64,000 nucleotides of DNA from NAT127 sp034717695 (GCA_034717695.1 JAYELS010000026.1:1-64000), one strand, 5' to 3'. Positions 1 through 8,652 are shown, numbered from the stretch's first letter. Notes: generated by a model not told the origin, from the sequence alone. Made by a program: numbers and translations.

Positions 1-74
1 GCGCCCCCCCCCGCCCCTCTGCCCACCCCGCCGCGACCAAATCACCCGCAAGGGTCGGCTTTGGCGCCATCTCT

Positions 75-83
75 TGGCATAAT
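75..83 (+). promoter_or_regulatory. Candidate extended -10 promoter element upstream of the cysteine synthase gene
   Basis: TGGCATAAT matches an extended sigma-70 -10 (TGn followed by a TATAAT-like hexamer). It would start transcription near position 90, about 55 bases before the first codon. No convincing -35 sits at the right distance, which is tolerable for an extended -10. Inference only. Confidence 0.35.
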
Positions 84-146
84 AGCCCGCTGTCAGCCCG
101 GCCTGGCATTCCTGTCATCGGCCCCACCAGCCCCGAGACCACGATT

Positions 147-1148
147 TTGACCGCGAACAGCATACTGGACCTGATCGGCAACACGCCGCTGGTGCACCTC
201 AAGGGGGTGTCCGAGCTCACCGGCTGCGCCATCTACGGCAAGGCGGAGTTCCTGAACCCCGGCGGCTCCATCAAGGACCGCACCGCCCTCGGCATCATCC
301 GCGACGCCGAGGCCCGGGGCGAACTGCGCCCCGGCGGGGTGATCGTCGAGGGCACCGCCGGCAACACCGGCATCGGCCTCACCCTGATCGCCAATGCCCT
401 CGGCTATCGCACCGCGGTGGTGATGCCCCAGACCCAGAGCAAGGAAAAGATCGAAATGGTGGAGCTCTACGGCGCCGATCTGCACCTGGTGCCCCGGGCC
501 AGCTACGACGATCCCCGCCATTACATCCACACCGCCCGGCGCCTGGCGGAGAAGCTCGCCGAGAGCGAGCCCAACGGGGCCATCTGGGCCCGCCAGTTCG
601 ACAACCCCGCCAACGCCCGCATCCACTACGACACCACGGGGGCGGAGATCTGGGCCCAGACCGGCGGCAAGATCGACGGCTTCGTCTGTGCCGTGGGCAC
701 CGGCGGCACCCTCGCCGGAGTCAGCACCTACCTCAAGGAACGCAACCCCGCCGTGCGCATCGCCCTCGCCGACCCGGAGGGGTCATCCCTCTACAACCAT
801 CACCATCGCGGCGTGCTGGAGGCGGAGGGCAGCTCGCTGATGGAGGGCATTGGCATCAGCATCCTCACCGACAACTACAAGCGGGCCCAGGTGGACAGCG
901 CCTACAGCATCAGCGATGCCGAGGCCCTGCCCCATGTGTTCGACCTGATGCGGCACGAGGGGCTGTGCCTCGGTGGCTCCAGCGGCGTCAACGTGGCGGG
1001 CGCGGTGGCCCTGGCCCGGGAACTCGGCCCAGGCCACACCATCGTCACCATCCTCTGCGACTACGGCCACCGCTACAAGAGCACCCTGTTCAACCCCGCC
1101 CTGCTGGCGCGCAAGGGCCTGCCCGTGCCCGAATGGATTCGCGACTAG
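147..1148 (+). CDS. cysK: Cysteine synthase (O-acetylserine sulfhydrylase), CysK-type
   Basis: PLP-dependent fold-type II enzyme of 333 residues that makes cysteine from O-acetylserine and sulfide in the cytoplasm. Visible signatures are IGNTPLV at 10-16, the PLP lysine K43 in GGSIKDRT, the phosphate-binding loop TAGNTGIG near 70, GTGGTLAG near 190 and the C-terminal GGSSGVN. The start is TTG at 147; no better start in frame preserves the family N-terminus. At 333 residues it is longer than CysM (a second, 296-residue paralogue lies at 33.6-34.4 kb) and carries a longer C-terminus. It is followed by a PAPS reductase gene on the same strand, so the pair supplies and uses reduced sulfur. The exact physiological substrate within the CysK/CBS-like family is inferred. 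Confidence 0.88.
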   Translation: MTANSILDLIGNTPLVHLKGVSELTGCAIYGKAEFLNPGGSIKDRTALGIIRDAEARGELRPGGVIVEGTAGNTGIGLTLIANALGYRTAVVMPQTQSKEKIEMVELYGADLHLVPRASYDDPRHYIHTARRLAEKLAESEPNGAIWARQFDNPANARIHYDTTGAEIWAQTGGKIDGFVCAVGTGGTLAGVSTYLKERNPAVRIALADPEGSSLYNHHHRGVLEAEGSSLMEGIGISILTDNYKRAQVDSAYSISDAEALPHVFDLMRHEGLCLGGSSGVNVAGAVALARELGPGHTIVTILCDYGHRYKSTLFNPALLARKGLPVPEWIRD

Positions 1149-1228
1149 CCAAGGCCCGGGCAATCAGGGCCGCGAACCGGCCGCCATTGAGATCGATACC
1201 GCCATCGGCGACATTGCCAGGAAAGTGA

Positions 1229-1864
1229 ATGTTTCAACAGTCAGAGCTTCAGCACCTCAACGCCCAGCTGCGGGACAAGACCCCGCAGGAGATCATCCAA
1301 TGGGCCCTCGGCCTTGACCGGCGCGTGTTCGCCTCCACCAGTTTCTCGCCCAATTCCGCCGGGCTGTTGCACATGGTCAAGCAGATCGCCCCCGACATGC
1401 CGGTGGTGTGGGTGGACAGCGGCTACAACCTGCCGGACGCCTACCGCACCGCGGAGAAGATCATCGCCGAGCTGCAACTTGATATCCGCGTCTATATCCC
1501 CGAGATGACCGCCGAGCGCCGCAACGCCCTGATGGGGGGCATCCCCCACCCGGACGACGACGAAGCCCTGCACCGGGAGTTCACCCGCCAGGTCAAGCTC
1601 GAACCCTTCCAGCGGGCACTCAACGATCTGAAGGGCGAGATCTGGATCACCGGCATCCGCCAGCAGGAGACCGAGTTCCGCAAGTCCCTCGACATCCTCA
1701 CCCTCGACGACCGGGGCCTGCTGCGGGTGGCGCCCATCTTCTACTGGACCGAGGATCAACTACAGGCCTACGTGGACGCCTACAACCTACCCAGCTGTCG
1801 GCATTACTTCGACCCCACCAAGGTCATCGATGGCCGGGAGTGCGGGTTGCATACATCGGCCTGA
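1229..1864 (+). CDS. cysH: Phosphoadenylyl-sulfate (PAPS) reductase
   Basis: Reduces activated sulfate to sulfite with thioredoxin as donor (assimilatory sulfate reduction). The 211 residues show the PP-loop-like start FASTSFSPNSAG around 33, the DSGYNLP and TGIRQQET motifs, and the C-terminal ECGLH that carries the catalytic cysteine (C205). There is no CC...CxxC set, so it should be the [4Fe-4S]-free PAPS type rather than an APS reductase. At 211 residues it is somewhat shorter than the E. coli protein (about 244). It lies 80 bp downstream of the cysteine synthase gene, with no terminator seen between them, so co-transcription is likely. Confidence 0.88.
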   Translation: MFQQSELQHLNAQLRDKTPQEIIQWALGLDRRVFASTSFSPNSAGLLHMVKQIAPDMPVVWVDSGYNLPDAYRTAEKIIAELQLDIRVYIPEMTAERRNALMGGIPHPDDDEALHREFTRQVKLEPFQRALNDLKGEIWITGIRQQETEFRKSLDILTLDDRGLLRVAPIFYWTEDQLQAYVDAYNLPSCRHYFDPTKVIDGRECGLHTSA

Positions 1865-1896
1865 TGCCCCCTGCGCCGGGGCGCTGACGACCTGCC

Positions 1897-1923
1897 AGAA
1901 AAGAGGCCCGCCCTTGGCGGGCC
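1897..1923 (-). terminator. Rho-independent terminator after the Rieske oxygenase gene
   Basis: An 8-bp perfect GC stem (GGCCCGCC / GGCGGGCC) with a 3-nt loop is followed on the minus strand by TCTTTTCT. It begins just past the stop codon of the Rieske gene and also separates it from the convergent cysH gene. Confidence 0.7.
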
Positions 1924-1930
1924 AGCGAGC

Positions 1931-3142
1931 CTAGCGCTGCACCTGCCCGCCCAGTACCTGGGCGACCCGCAGCGCCTCGGGGATCCGCTCGGGCCCGATG
2001 CGGCGGTCGATCTCCTCCTGATACCAGTAGAGGGCGCGCTCCTGGTAACCCATCATCAGGGTGGGAATGGCGCCGCTCTCCATGGATTTCTGTAGCCCGG
2101 GGAAAAGATACATGTCCTCCGCGAGGATGCCCTCCACGGCGGTGCGCATGGTCGCCCAGTAGGCCTTGTCCTCCTCGCTGTCCGCCGGCCAGCCAAACAG
2201 GGTGCCCTCCATCAGCACCTTGCCGGGGGCCAGGGGCCAGAAGGTGAGGTAGTTGAAGCCCGCCGAATCCAGGGCGTAGAAGCTGTTGGGGAAGGTGGGC
2301 AGCGCGATGGTGTATTCGTTGAAGGTGGGATCCGCCTGGTCCGATACCCGCAGCCCGGTGTAGGCGAACAGAGTGTCGGTCTGCTGCTTGCGGGTGGCAA
2401 AGCGCGAGTGGCCATTGTCGAACAGGGACACCACGAAACTCTGGGAATTGAGGTAGGGTGCCAGGGACTGGGGGTGGCAGAAGCGCACGTGGTAGATCTC
2501 GAGGAAGTTGTCGAAGGCCACTTTCCAGTTGCAATCCGCTTCGACGGCGTAGCGGTGCTTCACGACGAGGTTTTCCAGGGGAAAACCCGTGGCCTGGGCG
2601 GCCATCGGCGCCATGAAATCCGCCAGGGGCTCGGCGCCATCGTCAAAGTTCAGATACACCAGCCCCCGCCAGGTCTCGCAGCGCACCGGCACCAACCCCA
2701 TTTCGCTTTTGTTGAGGCAGGGAAAGTCGTGGGCATCCGGCACCACCACCAGGTCGCCATTGAGGCCGTAACCCCAGGCGTGGTAGGGGCAGGTGAAGCG
2801 TTGGGTACTGCCCTCCTGCTCCGTCACCAGCAACGCCGAGCCCCGGTGGCGGCAGCTGTTGTGGAAGGCGCGCAGTTCGCCATCCTTGCCCCGGGTGATG
2901 ATCACGGAGCGGTCGAGCTTGTTGATGACCCTGTAGGCCCCTGTGGTGGGGAATTCGCTCTCATGGCCCACCATCAGCCAGGTCTTGAGCCAGATATGCT
3001 CCCTTTCCAGGGCCGCGAAACCGGGGTCGAAGTAACGCCCGGCGGGCACCGGGGGCAGTACCGGAAAGTCCGCCGGGTGCTTGTCCCGCACGAGCTGGGA
3101 TTCCATGGCCTTGAGGATGACGTTCTTATCGTGGGCTTTCAT
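1931..3142 (-). CDS. Rieske non-heme iron oxygenase, large (alpha) subunit
   Basis: 403 residues with a Rieske [2Fe-2S] domain (C97-x-H99 ... C118-x2-H121) followed by a catalytic domain carrying the mononuclear-iron motif: bridging D211 in DNFLEIYH, with H218 and H223. These enzymes use O2 and two electrons for ring hydroxylation or for oxidative O-/N-demethylation. No beta subunit, ferredoxin or reductase gene is adjacent, so the electron donor must be encoded elsewhere or be generic. RBS AGGAG stands 6 nt before ATG. It is the last gene of the minus-strand cluster SDR, ALDH, NTF2-like, Rieske, although a terminator lies after the ALDH gene. Neighbouring formaldehyde-oxidation genes make a demethylase role plausible, but substrate is inference; ring hydroxylation of an aromatic is the alternative. 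Confidence 0.85.
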   Translation of the reverse strand: MKAHDKNVILKAMESQLVRDKHPADFPVLPPVPAGRYFDPGFAALEREHIWLKTWLMVGHESEFPTTGAYRVINKLDRSVIITRGKDGELRAFHNSCRHRGSALLVTEQEGSTQRFTCPYHAWGYGLNGDLVVVPDAHDFPCLNKSEMGLVPVRCETWRGLVYLNFDDGAEPLADFMAPMAAQATGFPLENLVVKHRYAVEADCNWKVAFDNFLEIYHVRFCHPQSLAPYLNSQSFVVSLFDNGHSRFATRKQQTDTLFAYTGLRVSDQADPTFNEYTIALPTFPNSFYALDSAGFNYLTFWPLAPGKVLMEGTLFGWPADSEEDKAYWATMRTAVEGILAEDMYLFPGLQKSMESGAIPTLMMGYQERALYWYQEEIDRRIGPERIPEALRVAQVLGGQVQR

Positions 3143-3302
3143 GATGGGCTCCTGTATTGACGATGGCTGCCAGCCCCCTGCCCCCGTCCCGGGCCGGGCC
3201 CTGGACGGGGGTGGGAATGGCTGCTGTCACCGATGACTGAAATATGCATGGCATGTATCGTTGTGCGCCCCGTCTTTGATCCGGGGGCCTCTTCAAGCAA
3301 GG

Positions 3303-3677
3303 CTACTGAGCGAAGGCCGCTTCCACGGCCCGGGTGTCCATGTATTCCCGCCCCTCGACGATCAGCCCGCCCTGGATCACCAGCAGGTTGTGGTAGGAGT
3401 TGCGGTAGATTTTGCCGTCCGGGTAGATGATCTCGCCCTCCGCCTGCACCGCCACCCGGTCGCCCTCGGCGGTGAGTCCGGTGATGCGGATATTGCGCTC
3501 CCGGGCGGCGATCAACCCCCGCACCGAGTCGGTGAAGGCTTTTTTGTCGAGGGTGCCGAACCCCAGTATCCACCAGCTCACATCGGGGTGCTGGAGGGCC
3601 TCGACGGTGGCGATGTCGCCGTCCACCACCGCCTGCATGTAGCGGCGCGCCAGCGCCTTGTTGGCTTCGATCGACAT
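3303..3677 (-). CDS. NTF2-like / SnoaL-like small protein
   Basis: 124-residue alpha+beta-barrel protein of the nuclear transport factor 2-like superfamily: N-terminal helix (ANKALARRYMQAVVDGD), LQHPDVSWWI, and strands ending in YRNSYHNLLVIQGG. Members act as small hydratases/isomerases/cyclases or as binding partners of oxygenase pathways. ATG at 3677 is chosen because AAGGATAAGG precedes it; the frame upstream is open to 3863 but overlaps the terminator of the ALDH gene. It sits between the ALDH and Rieske genes, so it probably works on the same substrate. No assignable catalytic residue set; specific activity unknown. Confidence 0.75.
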   Translation of the reverse strand: MSIEANKALARRYMQAVVDGDIATVEALQHPDVSWWILGFGTLDKKAFTDSVRGLIAARERNIRITGLTAEGDRVAVQAEGEIIYPDGKIYRNSYHNLLVIQGGLIVEGREYMDTRAVEAAFAQ

Positions 3678-3781
3678 GTCCTTATCCTTGTTGTCAATGA
3701 TTCGGGCCCGATTGTAACTGGCGATTTGGGTGGCGGGAGAGCCCTTCGCTTGAAACAGTGACTTATCGTTGGTCTCCAAGA

Positions 3782-3816
3782 CAAAAAACCCCGGCCAGGG
3801 AAGCCTGTCCGGGGTT
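3782..3816 (-). terminator. Rho-independent terminator downstream of the aldehyde dehydrogenase gene
   Basis: Thirteen-base arms (AACCCCGGxCAGG at 3787-3799 and complement at 3804-3816, one mismatch, 4-nt loop), followed on the minus strand by a run of T. It separates the SDR-ALDH pair from the NTF2-like and Rieske genes, implying either two transcription units or attenuated read-through. Confidence 0.8.
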
Positions 3817-3862
3817 CTGGTGGGGAGCCGCCAGGCTCTCCGCGCCTGGGCGCCCGCCGGCA

Positions 3863-5356
3863 TCAGCCGATGGGGTAGTGAATGGCCTTGTCGAGCAGGT
3901 AGGCATCCAGCCAGTTGGGGCCGAACTCCCGGCCGATGCCGGAGCGCTTGTAGCCCCCGAAGGGCGCCTGGAGGTAGAGGCCAGCGGTGCCGCCGTTGAG
4001 CTTGACGTCACCGGTGCGCAGCTGTTTGGCCATCTCGAAGGCCCTGGCCTTGTCGGCGGAGTAGATGCCGCCGGAGAGGCCGAAGTTGGAGTCGTTGGCG
4101 AGGGCCACCGCCTCCTCGTCGCTGTCAAAGCCGATCACCACCCCCACCGGGCCAAAGACCTCGCACTGGGCGAGGGTGGAGCTGTTGTCCACATCGTCGA
4201 ACAGGGTGGGCTCGAAGAAGTAGCCTTTTTGCAGGTGTTCGGGGCGCTTGCCACCGGCCACCAGCTTGCCGCCCTCGGCGAGGCCCGTCTTGACGAAATT
4301 CTCGGTCTTGGCCCGGGCCACCTCGGAAATCAGCGGGCCGACGATGGTGTCGGGCTCGGCGGGATTGCCCACCTTGAGAAAGCCGAGGGTCGCCTTCACC
4401 GTCTCGACGAACTGGGCGCGCACGCTGTTGTGGACGATATAGCGGGTCAAGAGGGCGCAGCCCTGGCCGGCGTGCATGGTGAAGTTGAAGGCCGCGGCGC
4501 CGCCGGCGGCCTGGATGTCGGCATCGGCGCGGACGATCATCGCCGACTTGCCACCCAGCTCCAGATGGACGTGCTTCATGGTGCTCGCCGCCTGGGCGAG
4601 GATGGCGGCGCCCACGGCGTCGGAGCCGGTAAAGCTGATCATGTCCACCCGGGGATCGGCGCTGAGCACCGCGCCCACATCGGCGCCACCGGTGATGATG
4701 TTGAGCACGCCGGGGGGAATGCCCGCCTGTTCAGCGATCTTGCCGAGCATCAGGGCGGTGAAGGGGGTCAGGGGCGAGGGCTTGAGCACCAGGGTATTGC
4801 CACAGATCAGCGCCGGGGCCAGCTTGGTCATGTTGATGAGCAGCGGGTAGTTGTAGGCGCTGATGCCCACCACCACCCCCACCGGGTCCTTGACCACCAC
4901 GGCGCCCCCCAGCAACCCCGAGGCATTGGGGTCGATGAGGCTGGGGGTGACGGTGACTTCCATGGTCTTGGGCTTGATCTCCGCCGCCAGCTGCTGGACA
5001 TAGTTGATGGCGTCGATGGCGCCGCCGAACTGGGGACCGTTCAAGAGCAGGTGGGTGGCGCCCACCTCCGCCCGCAGCAGATCGCGAATGGCGGGCTCGT
5101 GGGCGAGCAGCGCATCCCGGAAGCGACCGAGGGCGGCGCTGCGCTCGGCCATGGTCATGCGCGGCCAGGGGCCCTTGTCGAACGCCTCCCGGGCGGCGGC
5201 GATGGCGGCCTCGGCCTCGGCGGCGCCGGCCACCGGGGCCTCACCGATGATCTCCTCGGTGGCGGGATTGATGACCGCCTCGTAATGGCCGCTGGCGGGC
5301 TTCACCCACTGGCCGTTGATGTAGAGCTGGTTGATATCGGTGTAGGGTACGGACAT
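3863..5356 (-). CDS. NAD(P)-dependent aldehyde dehydrogenase family protein
   Basis: 497 residues, the usual length for the ALDH superfamily. Oxidises an aldehyde to the acid. Key residues are all present: oxyanion N169, K192 in LKPSP, cofactor-binding FTGS near 242, general base E266 in LELGGKS and nucleophile C300 in GQGC. Start ATG at 5356 with a modest GAGAGATA upstream. It follows the SDR gene by 30 bp on the same strand and so is almost certainly co-transcribed with it. With SDR, NTF2-like and Rieske genes it forms a degradation cluster (alcohol to aldehyde to acid steps, inferred). Substrate unknown. Confidence 0.88.
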   Translation of the reverse strand: MSVPYTDINQLYINGQWVKPASGHYEAVINPATEEIIGEAPVAGAAEAEAAIAAAREAFDKGPWPRMTMAERSAALGRFRDALLAHEPAIRDLLRAEVGATHLLLNGPQFGGAIDAINYVQQLAAEIKPKTMEVTVTPSLIDPNASGLLGGAVVVKDPVGVVVGISAYNYPLLINMTKLAPALICGNTLVLKPSPLTPFTALMLGKIAEQAGIPPGVLNIITGGADVGAVLSADPRVDMISFTGSDAVGAAILAQAASTMKHVHLELGGKSAMIVRADADIQAAGGAAAFNFTMHAGQGCALLTRYIVHNSVRAQFVETVKATLGFLKVGNPAEPDTIVGPLISEVARAKTENFVKTGLAEGGKLVAGGKRPEHLQKGYFFEPTLFDDVDNSSTLAQCEVFGPVGVVIGFDSDEEAVALANDSNFGLSGGIYSADKARAFEMAKQLRTGDVKLNGGTAGLYLQAPFGGYKRSGIGREFGPNWLDAYLLDKAIHYPIG

Positions 5357-5386
5357 TGTTATCTCTCGATGGGCAGTGGAACGGGA

Positions 5387-6148
5387 TCAGAGGGCGCGGC
5401 GAACCTGGCCGCCATCCACCGCGTAGATCTTGCCGGTGATCCAGCTCGCCTGGTCGGAGAGCAAGAATAGCACCATATTGGCGATGTCCTCGGTGGTGCC
5501 GAGGCGCTGCAGGGGCAGGCCGGCGACGATCTGGTCGATCACCTCCCGGGGTACCACGCCGAGGGCGTCGGTGGCGGTGGGGCCCGGGGCCACGGCGTTG
5601 ACACGGATATTCCTGGGGCCGAGTTCCATGGCCAGGGAACCGGTGAGGGCATTGACCCCGAGCTTGGTGAGGGCGTAGTAGAACCCCGCTCCGCCCGCGT
5701 CCATGTTGGCGGCGGTGGAGGACTGGTTGACGATGGCGCCGCCGCCCCGGGCTTCCATCAGCGGCGCGATGGCGCGGGTGACATAGAGCACGCTGTTCAT
5801 GTTCACTTCGAGGAAGCGGTGGTAATAGGCGAGGTCGACGTTCATCGGCGACTCGTACTTCATGCCGGCGAAGATGGCGGCGTTGTTCACCAGGTAGTCG
5901 ACGCCGCCAAAGTGGCTCGCCACGGTGTCGGCGAGGGCCTGACAGGAGTCGGTTGCGGCGACATCGGTCTTGACGAACAGCGCCTTGCCGCCCTCGCCGT
6001 TGATGGCATCCGCCACCCGCCGGCCCTGCTGCTCGTTGATCTCGGCCACCACCACGGCGGCACCCTCGGCGGCCAGCCTGCGGGCGTAGGTTTCGCCGAT
6101 GCCCTGGCCGGAGCCGGTGACCACGGCGACGCGGTTTTCAAAACGCAC
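5387..6148 (-). CDS. Short-chain dehydrogenase/reductase (SDR)
   Basis: 253-residue classical SDR: cofactor motif TGSGQGIG (11-18), NNAA at 88-91, catalytic serine in NQSS at about 143-144, Y158xxxK162, and the C-terminal VDGGQ. Oxidises or reduces an alcohol/ketone with NAD(P). GTG at 6148 is chosen because GGAG lies 7 nt upstream; the frame runs on but without a ribosome site. It is the first gene of the minus-strand catabolic unit and is divergent from a TetR regulator 165 bp away, which likely controls it. Confidence 0.87.
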   Translation of the reverse strand: MRFENRVAVVTGSGQGIGETYARRLAAEGAAVVVAEINEQQGRRVADAINGEGGKALFVKTDVAATDSCQALADTVASHFGGVDYLVNNAAIFAGMKYESPMNVDLAYYHRFLEVNMNSVLYVTRAIAPLMEARGGGAIVNQSSTAANMDAGGAGFYYALTKLGVNALTGSLAMELGPRNIRVNAVAPGPTATDALGVVPREVIDQIVAGLPLQRLGTTEDIANMVLFLLSDQASWITGKIYAVDGGQVRRAL

Positions 6149-6234
6149 GGTATTTCTCCTTATTTTATGGGTCGAATGGTCGACAGGCGCCGCCCCGGGG
6201 AGGCGCGGGAGCGTATCAGGTGCCGGCATTTATA

Positions 6235-6256
6235 TTACATATGGCAATATGTGTAA
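6235..6256. promoter_or_regulatory. Candidate TetR operator in the SDR/TetR divergent promoter region
   Basis: TTACATAT-GGCA-ATATGTGTAA is an inverted repeat (CATAT/ATATG perfect, outer TTA/TAA displaced by two bases) in an AT-rich spacer between the SDR gene and the divergent TetR gene. This is the expected place for an autoregulatory operator. Binding is inferred from position and symmetry only. Confidence 0.4.
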
Positions 6257-6313
6257 ATATTTTTTACCATAACGCTCACTATTCCCGAGTTTTTTATAAA
6301 CATTTACAGAAAA

Positions 6314-6943
6314 GTGACTACTTTGGCCAACAGGATAGATGTAACAGCCCCCCGCCCCCAAAAGCCCCGGCCCCGGGGCGGTAAGGCGGACGCCACCGTG
6401 CGCCGGATTCTCGCCGCGACCCTGGCGCGGGTGATCCGCGACGGCGAGAGCGGTATCTCGATGACCGATATCTGCCGCGAGGTGGGCATATCCCGGCCTA
6501 CCCTGTACCGCTACTTCCCCACCCGGGAGGCGCTGCTGGCCGGGGCCTTTGACCTGTTGCTGGAGGACTTCGAGGCGGGGATGCGGGCCGCCATCGAGCG
6601 CGATCCGGCGCCCGCCAGACGCCTCGAGGTGATCGCCGGGTTTCTGGAAAGCCGCCTGCTGGACGGCGGCGCCCAGCTGTTCCAGCTGGAGCCGAAGCTG
6701 ATCATCGATCTGATCATGGGCTCGAAGGACAAGTTGCGGGAAATGACCGAGTGGGCCTACGGGCCCCTGTTCGACATGGCGGATGCCCTCGGGGAGCGCC
6801 CGGTGGACAGGGACATGGCGGCGGAGGTGATCCTGTTGTTCTTTTCGTCCCTGTCACTGCTGACGGTGAAATCCCGGCCCGCCAACGTGGGGGTCATGCT
6901 GCGCAAGACCCTGCGCGCCGTGATGGGCATCACCCGGGACTAA
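6314..6943 (+). CDS. TetR-family transcriptional regulator
   Basis: 209 residues. The N-terminal helix-turn-helix is clear at roughly 48-70 (MTDICREVGISRPTLYRYF), followed by a divergent all-helical ligand-binding domain typical of TetR proteins. An Arg/Pro-rich N-terminal extension precedes the domain. The start is uncertain: GTG at 6314 or TTG at 6323, both without a strong ribosome site. Divergent from the SDR-ALDH genes with a palindromic spacer, so it probably represses them and itself in response to a pathway compound. It ends overlapping the convergent exporter gene by a few bases. Confidence 0.85.
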   Translation: MTTLANRIDVTAPRPQKPRPRGGKADATVRRILAATLARVIRDGESGISMTDICREVGISRPTLYRYFPTREALLAGAFDLLLEDFEAGMRAAIERDPAPARRLEVIAGFLESRLLDGGAQLFQLEPKLIIDLIMGSKDKLREMTEWAYGPLFDMADALGERPVDRDMAAEVILLFFSSLSLLTVKSRPANVGVMLRKTLRAVMGITRD

Positions 6944-7695
6944 ACCAGCCCCGCCACACCCTCCCACAGCAGCTTGGCCCCCACCACCACCAGAAAGCCA
7001 TAGCTCAACTGGTAGACCAGGGCCTGACTGATGCGGGTCAGCACCCGGTAGCCAAACAGCACCCCCAGGGGCGCGATGGGCATCAGCGCCAGGGAAGTGG
7101 CGAGGTTCTCGGCGGAGAACTGCCCGAGCAGCCCATAGGGCAGCAGCTTCACCACATTGACGATGCCAAAGAACACCGCGAAGGTGCCCATCAGCTGTTT
7201 CTTTGCCAACTGTTGCGGCAACAGGTAGACGCTGATGGGGATGCCCCCGGCGTGGATACCGAAGCTGGTGAAGCCCGACACCATGCCCCAGAAATTCCCC
7301 TTGCGATGGCTGATGGCGGCGGGCGCCTCGGGGGCTGTCCGGGGCCGCCAGTAATCGAGGCCGAACACCACCGCCACCACCCCGATCAGCACCTTGACCG
7401 CGTCCTCCGACAGATAGGGGAATGTCAGCGCGCCCACCGCGATCCCCGCCAGGGCCCCCGGCAGGGTGGCGCGGATGTTGGCGCGGCTCCAGCTGTGGCG
7501 GAAGCTCCACACCGCCACGGCGTCCATCACCACCAGGATGGGCAGCATGATGGCCGCGCCCTGGAGGGGCGACACCACCAGGGACAGGATCGGCACCGAC
7601 AGTATCGCGAGCCCGCCCCCAAGCCCGCCCTTGGCCATGCCGAACAGCAGCACGGCGGGGATGGCACAGAGGTAGAAATAGGGATCGGTGATCAT
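6940..7695 (-). CDS. TauE/SafE (TSUP) family membrane exporter
   Basis: 251-residue polytopic inner-membrane protein with the family pattern: opening segment FYLCAIPAVLLFGMAKGGLGGG (repeated-glycine motif near 20-25) and, in the second half, FTSFGIHAGGIPISVYLLP. Known members move sulfite, sulfoacetate or other organic anions; the substrate cannot be told from sequence. It follows purU by 60 bp on the same strand, so it may be the last gene of the one-carbon block and could export an acid produced there. That link is inference. Confidence 0.8.
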   Translation of the reverse strand: MITDPYFYLCAIPAVLLFGMAKGGLGGGLAILSVPILSLVVSPLQGAAIMLPILVVMDAVAVWSFRHSWSRANIRATLPGALAGIAVGALTFPYLSEDAVKVLIGVVAVVFGLDYWRPRTAPEAPAAISHRKGNFWGMVSGFTSFGIHAGGIPISVYLLPQQLAKKQLMGTFAVFFGIVNVVKLLPYGLLGQFSAENLATSLALMPIAPLGVLFGYRVLTRISQALVYQLSYGFLVVVGAKLLWEGVAGLV

Positions 7696-7755
7696 GGTGC
7701 CGCCAGGGGAAGGGAGCGAGTGCCGGGCGGCGAGAACCGTCCGGCGCGGGAGACA

Positions 7756-8634
7756 TCAGCTGCCGAGGAACACCACAGTCTTGTTGCCATCGAGGAACAC
7801 CCGCCGCTCGATGTGGTACTTGACGGCCCGGGCCAGGGCCATGCACTCATTGTCGCGACCCACCCGCACCAGGTGGTGGGGCTTGTGGTTGTGGTCCACC
7901 CGGGTCACCACCTGCTCGATGATGGGGCCCTCGTCCAGGTCCGCCGTGACGTAATGGGCGGTGGCACCGATCAGCTTCACGCCCCGGTCAAAGGCCTGGT
8001 GGTAGGGCTTGGCGCCCTTGAAGCCGGGCAGGAAGGAGTGGTGAATGTTGATGCAGCGCCCCGCCAGCTGGCCGCACAGGTCGTCGGAGAGGATCTGCAT
8101 GTAGCGGGCGAGGATCACCAGCTCGGCGCCGGTCTCGTCGACAATCTCGAGGAGCCGCGCCTCCTGGGCGGGCTTGTTGTCCCGGGTCACCGGCAGGTGC
8201 ACGAAGGGTACCCCGTCCCGGGCGGCCATCTCCGCCAGGTCGGTGTGGTTGGAGACCACGGCGACGATGTCCATGTTGAGATCGCCAATGCGCCTGCGGT
8301 AGAGCAAATCCGCCAGGCAGTGATCGAACTTCGACACCAGGATCAGCACCTTGGTGGGGACATTGGGATCGTGGATCGCCCAGGTCATGTCGAAGCGGCT
8401 CGCCACCAGGGGAAAGGTGCGGCGGATCTCGTCGATCTCCGGGGATCCCTCCTGGAGGCGAAACACCGCCCGCATGAAGAATTTGTCGGTGGACTCATCG
8501 TCGAACTGCTCCAGGGCGCAGATATAGCAGTTGCGCTCCGCCAGGAAGGTGGTGACCCCCGCCACCACGCCGGTACCGGCGCGGCAGCTGGCGGTGAGAA
8601 TGTAGTTGCCCTGTTCCTGATCGATGATGGTCAT
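7756..8634 (-). CDS. purU: Formyltetrahydrofolate deformylase
   Basis: Hydrolyses 10-formyl-THF to formate and THF, releasing free folate. 292 residues: N-terminal ACT domain (about 10-85) and C-terminal formyl-transferase fold with the N-H-D catalytic set, N196 and H198 in INIHHSFLPG and D234 in ADLDEGP. AAGGA stands 7 nt before the ATG. The gene follows folD by 18 bp. Together they turn methylene-THF into formate, a pairing seen in methyl-group catabolism (for example glycine betaine degradation in Pseudomonas), which fits the adjacent formaldehyde genes. Confidence 0.93.
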   Translation of the reverse strand: MTIIDQEQGNYILTASCRAGTGVVAGVTTFLAERNCYICALEQFDDESTDKFFMRAVFRLQEGSPEIDEIRRTFPLVASRFDMTWAIHDPNVPTKVLILVSKFDHCLADLLYRRRIGDLNMDIVAVVSNHTDLAEMAARDGVPFVHLPVTRDNKPAQEARLLEIVDETGAELVILARYMQILSDDLCGQLAGRCINIHHSFLPGFKGAKPYHQAFDRGVKLIGATAHYVTADLDEGPIIEQVVTRVDHNHKPHHLVRVGRDNECMALARAVKYHIERRVFLDGNKTVVFLGS

Positions 8635-8652
8635 GGAAAATCCTTGTTGCGG

